Assembly (NCBI RefSeq): GCF_049537155.1
Contig: NZ_JBMVQZ010000005.1
Coordinates: 62,001 to 126,000 of the forward strand
Source of the DNA: Limisphaera sp049537155
Lineage (GTDB): Bacteria; Verrucomicrobiota; Verrucomicrobiia; Limisphaerales; Limisphaeraceae
Direction: 5' to 3'
DNA: 64,000 bases
This document shows positions 54,491-63,311 of the stretch, in pieces. Position 1 is the first letter of the stretch; every line of letters starts with the position of its first letter. A program made the position numbers and the translations under genes. The notes beneath the pieces are model-generated. The model saw only the letters and a program-made list of their open reading frames with translations, searched no databases and was not told where the DNA came from.

Positions 54491-55184
54491 AGGAATCTCA
54501 GGTTCGGGTGCGGCCCGTCCGTTTGGGACACCGCCTGCCGTACCAAACCCTAATCGTGAGCGGTCCCGGAAACAACGCCATTTTGCGCAAAGATTTCGCC
54601 ATTTTGCGAACCACCCGTCACAAATGTCGCTTGCCCGCCGCGCGACCATCCGCGGGTCGCTTGCCGTCAATGGATGCAACATGCTGATCAACAACTGATT
54701 GTGGCGCCGGGCGGAGGGCCGACTGACATGCGGCCGGACAGCTGCGGACCCGCACCCTCTGACGCCGTGGAAAGCCAACAGACGTCTCACCCGGAGCGAC
54801 CCCCGATTTGCTCGGCGGCGAGGTAACGCTCACCGGGTTCCACACGCGGGGTTCGCTCCAGTCGCAAATCCCCGGCGCCAGGCCGATCTGCTTGGGAGCC
54901 TCGTGACCTTGGAGCGATTCTTCTTCCGCCCTGTCCCTGTTCCCGCACCACCACCTGCAGGCCCGACGGTGACTCGGGCAGGTGCGAAGCGGGCACGATC
55001 CCGGGCCTGCCAGCGGGTCTGCTCACGGGATTTGCGGCTCCACCGGGGAGCCCGGCGTCCTTGGTGAGAGGGGCACGGTCCGACTTGTGCGCCGTGCCGG
55101 ACCACGCGGCTGCCGATTGGCCCCTGCGAGCGTGCGGGCTGGTTCCGGCCGATCCCTGATACGCTGGGAGGGATGGCGGGACGT
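54491..55184. other. Long non-coding region before the arabinan cluster
   Basis: These 694 bases separate the end of the XylR/AraC-like regulator gene from the start of the prepilin gene. No plausible gene is seen. The region holds the paired direct repeat at 54576-54608 and probably the promoter of the arabinan cluster. The part from 54700 to 55184 shows nothing I can interpret. Confidence 0.5.
54576..54608 (-). promoter_or_regulatory. Tandem 12-bp direct repeats 21 bp apart, probable AraC-type operator
   Basis: CGCCATTTTGCG occurs at 54576-54587 and again, identically, at 54597-54608. The 21-bp period places both on the same face of the helix, as for the two half-sites of AraC-family activators. 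On the minus strand they lie upstream of a weak -10-like GATTAG, about 86 bases before the prepilin start. A XylR/AraC-like gene is the neighbouring gene. Confidence 0.5.
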
Positions 55185-56492
55185 TCACGACGGTCTGCGC
55201 CCGTAGAGCTTCCGCCAGGCCAGCGGACTCATTTGCTTGGCCGCGCGGAAGTAGCGGGCCACGTGTTGCACGTCGCTGAAACCGAGTCGCTGCGCAATCT
55301 CGGCCACCGGCAGGTCGGTTTCCACCAGCATCCGGGCGATCTGATCGGCGCGGACGCGGCGGATCTCGTGCAGGATGGAACGCCCCAGAAACCTGCGAAA
55401 CCTTTTCTCGAGGGCGCGCCTGGAAATGCCCGCCGCCCGGGCCACGTCGTCCACGAGGAACGGTTCCCGTGCATGATCCCGGATGAATTGCAGTCCCCGG
55501 GCCAGGACCGGATCGTCCACGGCCAGAATATCCGTGGAACGCCGGGGCACGACGTGGCTGGCGCGGACCAGGATTCTGCCCGTCTCGCCCCGGCCCCGCC
55601 GCATGAGCCGGTCGAGGATCTCCGCCGCTTCGTAACCGGCCTGTTCGAAGTTGATGTGTACACTGGAAAGCGGCGGGTCGCTCAACCCGCAAACCACCTC
55701 ATCATTGTCGGCCCCGATGACCGCCACGTCGTCGGGCACCGAGAGCCCCGCCAATTTGCAGGCGGCCACGACTTCGTGGCCCAGGTCGTCGTTGCAGGCC
55801 ATCAACCCGATCGGCCGCGGGAGGGTCCGGAGCCACCGCGCGATGGCGGGGCGCTGGTCCTGCCAGGGCGCACCCGTCACCTCCGCCCGGACACGGAACA
55901 CCGTTGCCTCGAATCCCGCCTCGGCAATCCGGCGTTGAAAAGAAACCCAGCGGCTTTCCGACCACGTGCAGTCTTTATAACCACAAAAGGCAAAGTGCCG
56001 GACACCGCAGGCCAACAGATGCTCGGCTGCCAGCCGGCCGATCACCTCGCCGTCGGTTACCACGCTGATGACCCCGTCCATTTCACCGTGCCGGTGGCAA
56101 ACCACGACGGTGGGCAGGCCGCGGGCCAGCACCTGTTCAACCTCGCCGGTGTCCCGCATGATGACACCGTCGGCGTCCAACGCCACGCCCGAGGGCGAGG
56201 GGTTTTCCAAACCGCGCGCCTCCCAGTAAAAGGACCAGGGCCCGTGATGGTGCGCGTAGCGGGCAATGCCACACAGCAGGGCCCGGCCGGCTGCCCGGGA
56301 CGACTCAATCAACAACGCCACCCGCGGAATCGCCACCTTGGGTGAAGCGCGTTTGCGCGGGCGCACCCCCGACGAGGTCTCCAAATGGGGAAGCGCCTCG
56401 GCAGCGGTGTGCAGCACGTCCGGTTCGACGGACCGAGTCGAGGCACGCCGGCGTGAGCCGGTCGGAGTCGGTTGAGTCCCGGTCGGCATCAT
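55185..56492 (-). CDS. XylR-like AraC-family transcriptional regulator
   Basis: The 435-residue protein combines a periplasmic-binding-protein-like sensor (about 50-330: VALLIESSRAAGRALLCGIARYA, read in two parts; VVTDGEVIGRLAAEHLL; VIGADNDEVVCGLSDPPLSSV) with a C-terminal AraC HTH pair (about 335-435: DDVARAAGISRRALEKRFR and IAQRLGFSDVQHVARYFR). E. coli XylR has the same layout and binds a pentose. The genes that follow encode arabinan-degrading enzymes, so L-arabinose or a related pentose is a likely ligand, by inference. Two adjacent ATGs (56492, 56489) follow GGAG. The first 48 residues are basic and of low complexity. Confidence 0.87.
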   Translation of the reverse strand: MMPTGTQPTPTGSRRRASTRSVEPDVLHTAAEALPHLETSSGVRPRKRASPKVAIPRVALLIESSRAAGRALLCGIARYAHHHGPWSFYWEARGLENPSPSGVALDADGVIMRDTGEVEQVLARGLPTVVVCHRHGEMDGVISVVTDGEVIGRLAAEHLLACGVRHFAFCGYKDCTWSESRWVSFQRRIAEAGFEATVFRVRAEVTGAPWQDQRPAIARWLRTLPRPIGLMACNDDLGHEVVAACKLAGLSVPDDVAVIGADNDEVVCGLSDPPLSSVHINFEQAGYEAAEILDRLMRRGRGETGRILVRASHVVPRRSTDILAVDDPVLARGLQFIRDHAREPFLVDDVARAAGISRRALEKRFRRFLGRSILHEIRRVRADQIARMLVETDLPVAEIAQRLGFSDVQHVARYFRAAKQMSPLAWRKLYGRRPS

Positions 56493-56757
56493 CAGTCTCC
56501 GCCTCTTACATCCTCCCCGGCCGGGCAACCGTCAAGTCCGGCTTCGACCCGATGACCCCCGGGGCGGCTGCTTGACCCGGCGCTCCATCTGACCGGCCGC
56601 AAACCTTCTACGGCACGCTCCGCGGCTGTCGGAAGTTTCGACCACCTCTGCCCCGATCCGGCCGGATGGAGGCGGCCCCGGTGCAGCCGATCCAACTGCT
56701 TGCAGGCCGAACAAAAACGTGTCGCCTGTCGCCGGCAGCCGTCCTATCCTGCCGGCC

Positions 56758-58113
56758 ATGCGTGAACCGGTGTCCTCGTGCGCTCGATTGGGCAATCCTT
56801 CCGGCCACCGTCCTTTCCTGAGCCGCCGCGAGTTTCTGCGGCGCATGTCCCTTGCGGGAGCAGCCCTGGGTTTCCCGGCGATCGTGCCCGCCCGGGCCCT
56901 GGGCCGGGGCGGCGCCGTGGCACCCAGCGAGCGCATCCTCATGGGCGTCATCGGCGTGGGCGCCCGCGGCACGCACGTATTGCGATGGATGTTGCCGGAG
57001 AAGGACGTCCAATTCGTGGCGATCTGTGATGCCCGCCGGCAGGCACGGGAAAATGCCAAACGGATCGTGGACCAGCACTACGGCAACCGGGATTGCCGCA
57101 CCTACCGCGACCTCCGCGAGTTCCTGGCCGAGCGAACCGACCTGGACGCGGTCCTCATCGCCACCGGCGACCGCTGGCACGCCCTCGCAGCCATCTGGGC
57201 CATGCAGGCAGGCAAGGACGTGTACGTGGAGAAACCGTCGTGCCTGACCCTGGCCGAGGGGCGGGCCGTTCTCGAGGCGGCGCAACGGTACGGTCGGGTC
57301 TACCAAACGGGCACCCAGCGGCTCAGCGAGGCCAATTTCGTCTTCTGCCAGGAGGCCGCCCGCCAGGGTCTGCTGGGTCGCGTCCACACCGTGTACGTCC
57401 AGATCGCGCCCTGGGACAATGCCCTCATGCGTCACGACTGGCTGCCGGGTCAACCCGAACCACCGGCCGACGAGGTGGATTGGGACCTCTGGCTCGGACC
57501 GTGTCCCTGGCGCCCCTACAACGCCTCCTATGTCGCCGGCGGTTGGCGCGGCTACTACGATTTCCACACGGGTTGCATCGGCGAATGGGGCGCGCACACC
57601 ATTGCCCAGGCGTTGATGGGACTGGATCGGGCTCACACGACCCCCGTACGCTACCACCACGTCAACAACGACACCGGCGAGGGCATGGTCGCCGAGTTCA
57701 CCGACGGCACACGACTCATCCTCACCAAGGGCGAAGAACTCTGGCACGGCGCCTGTGGCGTGCGCTTCGTCGGAACGGAAGGCTGGGCCTCCTGCGCGGA
57801 CGGTTACTCCCGGCCGGAGGTCTCCTCCCCGCGGCTGCTGGGCGAATATCGTCGGGTGGTGGAGGAATACCTGGTGCGTACCGGCCGGCCCATGAGCCAT
57901 GTTCGCGATTTCTTCGATTGCGTGAAATCCCGACGGCCGGCCGTGGCAAACGCCTCGGTCATGCACCACTCGATGAGCACGGTCCACGCCTGCAACATCT
58001 GCATGTGGGTGGGTCGCGACCTCGTCTATGATCCGGCACGGGAAGAGTTCCCCGATGACGAAGAAGCCAATCGGCTGCGCTCGCGCGCCATGCGGGCCCC
58101 ATACACCATCTGA
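56758..58113 (+). CDS. Tat-exported Gfo/Idh/MocA-family oxidoreductase
   Basis: The 451-residue protein has a twin-arginine signal (SRREFLRRMSLAGAALGFPA, 22-41). The Rossmann fold begins with MGVIGVGARGTH (62-73), and family motifs YVEKPSCLTL and GRVYQTGTQRLSEANF follow. The C-terminal beta-sheet domain includes DFHTGCIGEWGAHTIAQALMG. It should oxidise or reduce a sugar or derivative with tightly bound NAD(P), outside the cytoplasmic membrane, as is common in this phylum. ATG 56758 is preferred; a GTG at 56719 is upstream. It is divergent from the regulator gene, with 265 bases between, so it may share that control region. Confidence 0.87.
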   Translation: MREPVSSCARLGNPSGHRPFLSRREFLRRMSLAGAALGFPAIVPARALGRGGAVAPSERILMGVIGVGARGTHVLRWMLPEKDVQFVAICDARRQARENAKRIVDQHYGNRDCRTYRDLREFLAERTDLDAVLIATGDRWHALAAIWAMQAGKDVYVEKPSCLTLAEGRAVLEAAQRYGRVYQTGTQRLSEANFVFCQEAARQGLLGRVHTVYVQIAPWDNALMRHDWLPGQPEPPADEVDWDLWLGPCPWRPYNASYVAGGWRGYYDFHTGCIGEWGAHTIAQALMGLDRAHTTPVRYHHVNNDTGEGMVAEFTDGTRLILTKGEELWHGACGVRFVGTEGWASCADGYSRPEVSSPRLLGEYRRVVEEYLVRTGRPMSHVRDFFDCVKSRRPAVANASVMHHSMSTVHACNICMWVGRDLVYDPAREEFPDDEEANRLRSRAMRAPYTI

Positions 58114-58128
58114 AGGATTCCCCGGAAT

Positions 58129-60105
58129 ATGCATCTGCGATTCGCCACTCTCCTGGGCACACTCCTCGGCGCCCTCCTCACGGCAGGTTGCCTCAGTCGG
58201 CCCGTCCCCGCGCCCCGGACGCACAACGAACCCAACCCGAGGGAGGCCGAACTTTGCGCACGCATCCTGTCCGCAGACACAGACGTCACAACCAAGGCCG
58301 ATGCCTGCCGGGAACTGGCCCGTATCGGCACGCCCCGGTGCCTGCCCGCTCTGGCCCCACTGCTCACCAACGCCGGGCTTTCGCACATGGCCCTCTACGC
58401 GCTCGAACCGATGCCCGGCCCGGAAGTGGACGAGCTGCTGCGCGCCTCGCTGGCCCACGCACAGGGACGAGTCCTGGCCGGCCTGCTCACCACCCTCGGT
58501 GTGCGACGCGACCCCGCTGCCGTGCCGCAGATCGCCACCCGGCTTACCCATGCCGACGCGGCGGTCCGTCGGGCCGCCGCCCTGGCCCTTGGCGAAATCG
58601 CCACCGCAGATGCTGTCCAAGCCCTTTGGAATGCATGGGATGGCGCGTCGTCCGACCAACGCCAGGTGCTCGGTGAAGCGCTCCTGCGTGCCGCGGACCG
58701 ACTCCGGGCAGCCGGCCGGGATCGTGACGCGCTGCGAATCTACGACGGGCTGCGCGCCTCCGGCCTTGCCCCGGACCCCATCCGGACCGCAGCCCTGCAG
58801 GGCGCGATCCTGGGTCGTGGCCCACGTGACCTCCGACTCCTGCGGGAAACCCTGCAGGCGGGTGATCTCACCGGCTTTCATGCAGCACTGCAGGCCGCGT
58901 ACCGCGAGTCCCACCCGGCCGTCACCAGAGTCCTCGCCGGTGAGGTCGCCTTGCTGCCGCCCGAACGCCAGACCTTGTTGCTGTCGGCACTGGCCGAGCG
59001 ACACGACCCATCGGCACTGCCAGCCATCCTGCAGGCCACCAACCATCCCGACCCGGCCGTGCAGATGGCCGCCGTCCGTGCACTGGGCCGGTTGGGCGAT
59101 TCACGTGCTGCAGACGCCCTGGCGGCCTGGGTCCTCCATCCGGATCCGGACCTTCGCGAAGCGGCACGTGCCTCCCTGGCTTTTCTTCCCGGCAAGCGCG
59201 TCGAGCATGCGATCTTCGGTCTGTTGGACGACGAGGATCCAAACCTGAAACTGGCCGGCATGGACGTGGTTCGGCGCCGGCACCTGGCCGCTGCCCTGCC
59301 GCGATTGCAACGGCTCGTGCGCACGCAGCCATCCGAAGTGCGCGTGGCCGCCCTGCGCCTCATCGGCGGGCTGGGTAACCGGATGCAGTGGAACTGGCTC
59401 TTGAGCGAGCTGCGCCGACTGGAACAACCACAGGAACTGGAGGCCGCCCGGCAGGCCTTGCTCGACCTCACCGGCAAAATCGGCGCAGGCCCGACTGAAA
59501 CGGAAGCCGTCCTCAGCGCCCTGGTGAACACCGGCCCCGTTCAGGCACCGGTCTTGTACAGCCTGCTGGCCCGGCTCGGAGGCGACAAGGCGCTCCGACA
59601 AACCCTCAACACCGCCCGCAGCGGCCCGCCCGAGCTGCGCACCACCGCCCTGAAAGCTCTGCTGGAATGGCGCCGGCCCGAGGTCGTGGAGGCCCTGCTC
59701 GCGCTGGTGGACACGTCGCCCGACGCCGCAACTCGTGAGAGCGCCCTGCGCCGCTTCCTCGAATGGGCAGCCGATCCCGAGCTGACCGCCGAGCAACGCC
59801 TCGTGATGTGCCGGCAGGCGGCCCGTTACGTCCAGGATCCGGCCACGGCCCGCCTCTATCTGGCAGCCGTCGGCGGCCTTTCCACTCCGGAGGTCGTCAC
59901 CATGATCAAGCCGTTCCTCGAACCGGAACCCACGCGCGAAGAGGCCTGCGCGGCCCTGATAACCGTGGCCGAACGTCTTCACAAGCAGCGGCCCGACCAA
60001 GCCCTGCCGGAACCGATGCAGCTGGCCCTGCAACGGGCCGTATCCCTCACCAGGAACGAGGAGCTCAAGCGCCGCGCGCAGTCCGTGCTCCCGTCAGGGA
60101 ATTGA
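58129..60105 (+). CDS. HEAT-repeat lipoprotein
   Basis: The 658-residue protein has a lipoprotein signal with lipobox LTAGC (Cys21). The mature chain is built of Ala/Leu/Arg-rich helical HEAT-like repeats from about residue 40 to the end (for example DAAVRRAAALALGEIATADAV, and DPAVQMAAVRALGRLGDSRAA). No enzyme motif is visible; a scaffold or binding role at the membrane is likely. It follows the oxidoreductase by 15 bases, so the two are co-transcribed. Similar HEAT lipoproteins are frequent in Verrucomicrobiota. Confidence 0.82.
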   Translation: MHLRFATLLGTLLGALLTAGCLSRPVPAPRTHNEPNPREAELCARILSADTDVTTKADACRELARIGTPRCLPALAPLLTNAGLSHMALYALEPMPGPEVDELLRASLAHAQGRVLAGLLTTLGVRRDPAAVPQIATRLTHADAAVRRAAALALGEIATADAVQALWNAWDGASSDQRQVLGEALLRAADRLRAAGRDRDALRIYDGLRASGLAPDPIRTAALQGAILGRGPRDLRLLRETLQAGDLTGFHAALQAAYRESHPAVTRVLAGEVALLPPERQTLLLSALAERHDPSALPAILQATNHPDPAVQMAAVRALGRLGDSRAADALAAWVLHPDPDLREAARASLAFLPGKRVEHAIFGLLDDEDPNLKLAGMDVVRRRHLAAALPRLQRLVRTQPSEVRVAALRLIGGLGNRMQWNWLLSELRRLEQPQELEAARQALLDLTGKIGAGPTETEAVLSALVNTGPVQAPVLYSLLARLGGDKALRQTLNTARSGPPELRTTALKALLEWRRPEVVEALLALVDTSPDAATRESALRRFLEWAADPELTAEQRLVMCRQAARYVQDPATARLYLAAVGGLSTPEVVTMIKPFLEPEPTREEACAALITVAERLHKQRPDQALPEPMQLALQRAVSLTRNEELKRRAQSVLPSGN

Positions 60106-60222
60106 AGCCTGCTGCAGATCTCCCGAGGCGAGCAGCCCCAGCGGCCCGCCGGTACCCCTCTGCATCCGAGCCGCTCACCGCTTCGGCACCGGCGGCAAGC
60201 CCACCCCGTGCAGGAACGCATC

Positions 60223-60867
60223 TCAGCTGCCCAGACCGAACACGGTGGCGATGGCCGCCCATGAAACATGAGTCAACCCGGCCAAAAGACGCCGCACGAT
60301 GGGAATTTGCAGCACCACGATCAGAATGATGAACCCATACTGTGCCAGCCGGTGGTAGGTCTCATGCGACATGCCGGTCAACTGGCGCATGACGTACGAC
60401 CCGTCCAGCGGAGGAATGGGGATCAGATTGAAGAAACACAGCAACAGGCTCAGGTAAGCCATCTGGGCCAGGAGACCGACCGCACCGGGGACATTGACCA
60501 GTTCAAACACCCGCGCCAGACCCAACAACACGATGGCCAGCAACACGTTCATGGCCGGTCCGGCCATGGCCACCAGGATCTGATCCCGATTCGGGTTCCG
60601 AAGGTTGTACGGGTTCACGGGCACCGGCTTGGCCCACCCCACCAAAAACCGGCCCGCACCCGGCAAAAAAATCATCAATAGCGGCAGCAGTACCGTGCCA
60701 ATCGGGTCAATGTGCACGAGCGGATTCAGCGAACAGCGCCCCTGCAGCTTCGCAGTGTCGTCCCCGCACCGCAGCGCCATCCACGCATGGCCGTATTCAT
60801 GGAAGGTCAGCAGGACCAACAGACCAATGTAAAAAATCAGCCCGTCAATGAGTTGATTCGCATCCAT
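60223..60867 (-). CDS. Site-2-type membrane metalloprotease, M50 family
   Basis: The 214-residue protein has about six membrane helices. The Zn-binding HExxH is HEYGH (23-27) and the third ligand is the Asp in FNLIPIPPLDGSYV. GWAKPVPVNPYNLRNP and VAMAGPAMNVLLA are typical of the small, PDZ-less bacterial M50 proteins (YwhC-like). These cut within membranes or serve in regulated proteolysis; the substrate is unknown. It converges with the HEAT lipoprotein gene and lies 291 bases after the glycosyltransferase gene on the same strand. Confidence 0.9.
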   Translation of the reverse strand: MDANQLIDGLIFYIGLLVLLTFHEYGHAWMALRCGDDTAKLQGRCSLNPLVHIDPIGTVLLPLLMIFLPGAGRFLVGWAKPVPVNPYNLRNPNRDQILVAMAGPAMNVLLAIVLLGLARVFELVNVPGAVGLLAQMAYLSLLLCFFNLIPIPPLDGSYVMRQLTGMSHETYHRLAQYGFIILIVVLQIPIVRRLLAGLTHVSWAAIATVFGLGS

Positions 60868-61158
60868 GCCGCCGGCAAGGCTAGGCCAGCGCGCACGGCC
60901 CGTCGAGCCCCGGACGTGCCGCCCGTTCCGGACCTCAACGCACCGTCCGTACCGATCCCCATCAGGCAATCTCAGCGGACGCCCCGGCCCGCGTGCTCGG
61001 CGCCCAAGAGCCGGAGGTCTCGCTCGGTGCCACTCGAGAGCTCAGGGGGCGGTCCCGGCCTGTACGCCCTCATGCGCCCCGCCGGGCAGCAACCCCTACC
61101 CGGCCCGAGGAGTCGTCCCGCAAACCGGGTCCCGGTTCCCCCACACCGGCTTCCCTTT

Positions 61159-62691
61159 TCACGAACCATCGGAATGCACCGGCACGCCGGCGTCGGAAGC
61201 CCCGGACGATTGAAGAATCCAGATCTCCGCGTCACCCATGCTCTCCCACATCCGATACCTCCGGTGCAGCCACTCTGCAAAGTTCGGGTCGGCCGGTTCA
61301 CGCCGCCGGTGAAGCAGCAACAGCTCCGTACCGGTGGATTCCAGGATGTGCGCCAACCGCGACAGGTTGAGTTGACCACTCCACAAACGCTTGGGAGACA
61401 TCACCAGCAGCTCGGGCGGTGGATAAACCCCGGCCTGAACCAACTCGGCAAGATACTCCACCGAACCATAACACCAGCGGATCCGCGGAGCCTGTTCGCG
61501 AAGCATCTGCACCACGAACGGCTGGGCCGGCGTGAACCCGGGTCCCATGAACATGAGTGTCCGCAACGTGCCCGTGAGTCCGAACCCCAGCCACAAAGCT
61601 CCCACCGTGGCCGGGACCAGAATGCACGACCAGACCGGGGGTGAGAAGCGTCCACCGTGACTGCCCGCGAATCGGGCCTCCGTCCGGGCACCGGGGCCGC
61701 ATGCCCCAAGGCAGGCAAGCGTGCGCTCCAAAAACCCGCCACCCAGAAGGGACGCAGGCACCAGAAAGTGGTACTGGTAGTAGTACCACCAGGGCCGGGC
61801 CACACAGACAAACGCAAACGCGCCGGCCAGCCAACCCAGGGCGAACGTCTCAACCGGTGACGCCCCCGTGCGCAGGGCCCATGCCAGCCCCGCAAGCCCT
61901 GCCAACAGCCACGGCAGGTTTTCCACCTGCAACAGGATCTCCAACGGTGTGGGTGGCTCGAAGTCCGATTCGATCCTGTGACGCGCCTCCCAGTGAGAAG
62001 TAAGGAGCCAGTCCCAGCGAAACGACGGGGAGGCCCAAACCAAGCCCGCAAACCCCGCACCGAAACCCGTCATCCATGCCGGCAACAACCTCAGAGCCCC
62101 CCGCCACCCGTACCGTCGAAGCACCAGAAACACCATGCCCGGCACCGTGATCGCAGCGGTAAACTTGATATGCAACGCGGCGGCCATCACCAGTCCGCTC
62201 AGCGCGGCTCGGAGAGGTCCCGGCCCCGCCACGCCACCGCACAGGAGGGCGGCCGCCACCACCGCCCAGGCCATGCTCGCCGGCTCCAGCATCGTGCTCA
62301 GCATCAGCCGCAGGCCCGTGTCGGTGCCGGCCACCAGCAAAAACCCCGTCGTGAGCCCCAACGCACCCGGAACGCCGCGTCCCATCCAGCCCACCGCCGC
62401 CCACATCGCCGCCACGGACGCAATGGTAAACAGCCGCGGCATCCAGGCTCCCGGGGCAACGGAGCGGCACAACCAGGCATTGAGCAGCGTGTGCAACCAG
62501 GGCTGATCGTTCCAGACACGCGCCCCCAGCTCCGGATGACGAACGAAAAAGCCGATCTTCAGCAGTTCCCACGGATCATCGTACCCGACGTAAATCGCCT
62601 TCCCCAGGTCGCGCCACCAGAAGCAGGCCAACAACACCGTCAGGACCAGCGCACCCGCCGCCAAGGCCCTTGAGTCACGGCTCGGATTCAT
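61159..62691 (-). CDS. GT-C membrane glycosyltransferase (module protein C, copy 2)
   Basis: The 510-residue protein has about ten membrane helices and a soluble C-terminal part. The first loop carries the acidic pair in VGYDDPWELLK (35-45) and NDQPWLHTLL (61-70), as in ArnT/PMT-like GT-C enzymes. It matches the C-terminal two-thirds of the fusion protein at 34714-36723, including HWEARH, ARPWW-Y, PPPELLV and the KRL-SG turn. A role in transferring sugar from a polyprenyl carrier to an exported acceptor is inferred. Its start overlaps the end of the MauE/DoxX-like gene by 17 bases, in another frame, so translation is probably coupled. Confidence 0.78.
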   Translation of the reverse strand: MNPSRDSRALAAGALVLTVLLACFWWRDLGKAIYVGYDDPWELLKIGFFVRHPELGARVWNDQPWLHTLLNAWLCRSVAPGAWMPRLFTIASVAAMWAAVGWMGRGVPGALGLTTGFLLVAGTDTGLRLMLSTMLEPASMAWAVVAAALLCGGVAGPGPLRAALSGLVMAAALHIKFTAAITVPGMVFLVLRRYGWRGALRLLPAWMTGFGAGFAGLVWASPSFRWDWLLTSHWEARHRIESDFEPPTPLEILLQVENLPWLLAGLAGLAWALRTGASPVETFALGWLAGAFAFVCVARPWWYYYQYHFLVPASLLGGGFLERTLACLGACGPGARTEARFAGSHGGRFSPPVWSCILVPATVGALWLGFGLTGTLRTLMFMGPGFTPAQPFVVQMLREQAPRIRWCYGSVEYLAELVQAGVYPPPELLVMSPKRLWSGQLNLSRLAHILESTGTELLLLHRRREPADPNFAEWLHRRYRMWESMGDAEIWILQSSGASDAGVPVHSDGS

Positions 62692-63157
62692 GCAGTCGGT
62701 TCAAGGCCAGATGACTCAGGAAACCGATCAGAAAAAGCCAGCTCCCCAGGACAAGTCGCCACTCCCACGAATGCTCCCGGACATGACCGCTCCCATGCAT
62801 CAGACCGGCCAGGCAGGGGCACGGGAGCCCGGTCGGTGGATCCCAGACCGTCCAGAGGACGAACGCCCCACCCAGCGCAACGAGCGCGGCACTCCCGATG
62901 CGAGGGGACAGAAACCACACCGCCGCGCCTGCGGCCAGTTCCACCGCGCCCTGCAGGGCCGCCCAGATCCGCCACACCACCAGAGGTGCTCCCGACCCCG
63001 GCCCGAACCCATCTGAAAGCCCTGCAGCCACGCTCCACTTCGCCAGACCCAGCACCACCAGCACCAGACCACCCAGGCGCACAACGGCGCGCACCGTCCT
63101 GCATGAGAGATGCCCGCTGCCCACCGCGTTACCGCTCACGGGTCGCTCCTCTCGCAT
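62675..63157 (-). CDS. MauE/DoxX-like small membrane protein with CPC motif (module protein B, copy 2)
   Basis: The 160-residue protein has four predicted helices (LVLVVLGLAKWSVAA, VELAAGAAVWFL, ALVALGGAFVLWTV, LGSWLFLIGFL) and a loop GLPCPCLAGLMHG with Cys113 and Cys115. It is homologous to residues 1-150 of the fusion at 34714-36723, where the loop is GAPCPCLAGL. MauE/DoxX-type proteins take part in thiol-redox or disulfide chemistry in the membrane; this role is inferred. The start at 63157 has AGGA six bases upstream; an ATG six bases earlier sits directly on that site. Confidence 0.72.
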   Translation of the reverse strand: MREERPVSGNAVGSGHLSCRTVRAVVRLGGLVLVVLGLAKWSVAAGLSDGFGPGSGAPLVVWRIWAALQGAVELAAGAAVWFLSPRIGSAALVALGGAFVLWTVWDPPTGLPCPCLAGLMHGSGHVREHSWEWRLVLGSWLFLIGFLSHLALNRLHESEP

Positions 63158-63311
63158 CGCCATTCCTCACACCAGACCGGCCGGCACCTTCAGTTTCCCA
63201 TCCCGATCCCTCTACGCGCCTCCTCCTCCTACCCTGTGTGTGGGAGACACCGGACTTTGGTCGTGCCTCGCCAGAGACGTTGGGACCTTGCCCATCGCCG
63301 GCCCCTTGCGC

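Noticed and set aside
56608..59046. 812-codon minus-strand frame opposite the oxidoreductase and HEAT genes
   Set aside because: It spans two real genes of the other strand and has no family features.
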